Assembly (NCBI RefSeq): GCF_900098745.1
Contig: NZ_FQTT01000012.1
Coordinates: 187,413-251,412, forward strand
DNA: 64,000 bases
Source of the DNA: Actinomyces glycerinitolerans
GTDB taxonomy: Bacteria > Actinomycetota > Actinomycetes > Actinomycetales > Actinomycetaceae
Reading direction: 5' to 3'
Shown in pieces: positions 63,630 to 64,000 of the stretch (its first letter is position 1; every line of letters begins with the position of its first letter). A program made the translations under genes and the position numbers. The notes beneath the pieces were generated by a model, which saw only the letters and a program-made list of their open reading frames with translations, was not told where the DNA came from and ran no database searches.

Positions 63630-64000
63630 GTGGGCTGCGTGTGCCCGTGGGGGACGCGGAGTCGCCTTCGTGAGCACGCTCGCGCTGTTGGGAGCGTCGT
63701 CCCGGAGCCGGGTTGTCGACGTGGGTGCCTGTGGGCGGGCCGGTTGTGTGCTTAGCGAGGATTGGTGTGCGCAGTCAGGCGCGTAGGGCGTTCCCGCGGT
63801 GTCGGGGGCCTGGTTGCCGACAGTCGAAGGGGGCGAGTGGGTCTTGTACCGCCCCGGTTGGACCGCCCACGCCCCGTTGGACCACTGTAACCGGCGGCTA
63901 CGGCGGTCCAACGGGGGAACAGGGGTCCAACGGGGGAACAGGGGTCCAACGGGGGAACAGGGGTCCAACGGGGGAACAGGGGTCCAACTGACAGGTTCGA
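63516..64000. repeat. Second copy of the 52-kb repeat, inverted, with an extra 283-bp segment and expanded 19-bp tandem
   Basis: 63516-63552 (AGGTCGTGTTGTGTAAGTCG...) equals the complement of the right end of the 52-kb element, and 63836 onward matches its interior. Between them lie 283 extra bases (63553-63835) flanked by GGGGCG. At 63906-63988 the unit GGGTCCAACGGGGGAACAG repeats with 19-base period (5 GTCCAAC starts: 63906, 63925, 63944, 63963, 63982). The element continues beyond the right edge. Confidence 0.8.

Noticed and set aside
63904-63990. CRISPR-like array at the right edge
   Set aside because: Period is 19 bases with no unique spacers; it is a simple tandem repeat in a dispersed element, and no cas gene is near.

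Overview
The window is GC-rich (roughly 70%) bacterial chromosome with dense short-spaced operons, many 4-bp ATGA start/stop overlaps, GTG and TTG starts and several apparently leaderless genes. Gene content points to a facultatively anaerobic actinobacterium, most likely Actinomyces or a close relative in Actinomycetaceae (inference). The markers are a PFL operon, an actinobacterial thrS-HIT-pgsA-patA-pimA-NUDIX operon like that of mycobacteria, DUF3000 next to RNase D, DUF4191 next to lipA, and yebC-ruvCAB-yajC-secDF-apt-rel.

Layout. 1-4298 (minus): a two-gene predicted conflict/immunity-type unit. It has a small Trypco1-like protein and a giant partial gene (at least 1,322 codons, running off the left edge) with trypsin-like protease, CHAT protease, NB-ARC/STAND NTPase and near-identical TPRs in order. 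4379-8673 (minus): an amino-acid ABC importer and glutamine synthetase. 8853-11522: a DUF4191 protein and lipoate synthesis (lipA, divergent lipB). 11695-14604: a membrane-anchored kinase-like protein and an HTH regulator coupled to a Clp-N/SRPBCC protein. 15169-19720 (minus): pepA, lpd and a 2-oxoacid dehydrogenase E2, which use the lipoate made by LipA/LipB. 19823-24247: a small membrane protein, a ClC channel and an S9 peptidase. 24476-30280 (plus): dxs, then pflB, a separate glycyl-radical domain gene, and pflA. 30395-32280 (minus): RNase D and DUF3000.

32466-44008: a dispersed cell-wall set (two FemAB-like aminoacyltransferases, two ATP-grasp ligases, one DegT-type PLP enzyme) interrupted by glgX-treY and two tRNA genes (Gly-GCC, Val-GAC). 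44101-52196 (plus): thrS and the phosphatidylinositol mannoside operon with a membrane protein, a PrsW-type protease and a NUDIX enzyme. 52505-62365 (plus): yebC, Holliday-junction processing, Sec accessory proteins, apt and the long RelA/SpoT enzyme. 62368-64000: an AbiEi-like orphan, a small gene apparently cut by a repeat, and the repeat itself.

The most notable items are the Trypco/trypsin/CHAT/NB-ARC/TPR system; a pyruvate formate-lyase whose catalytic body and glycyl-radical domain are separate genes; the ATP-grasp/FemAB/DegT cassette; a leaderless, palindrome-covered HTH/Clp-N module; and a family of short repeats sharing GGTCCAACGGGG motifs, one copy with terminal inverted repeats. 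All calls were made by reading the sequence. No database search was run.
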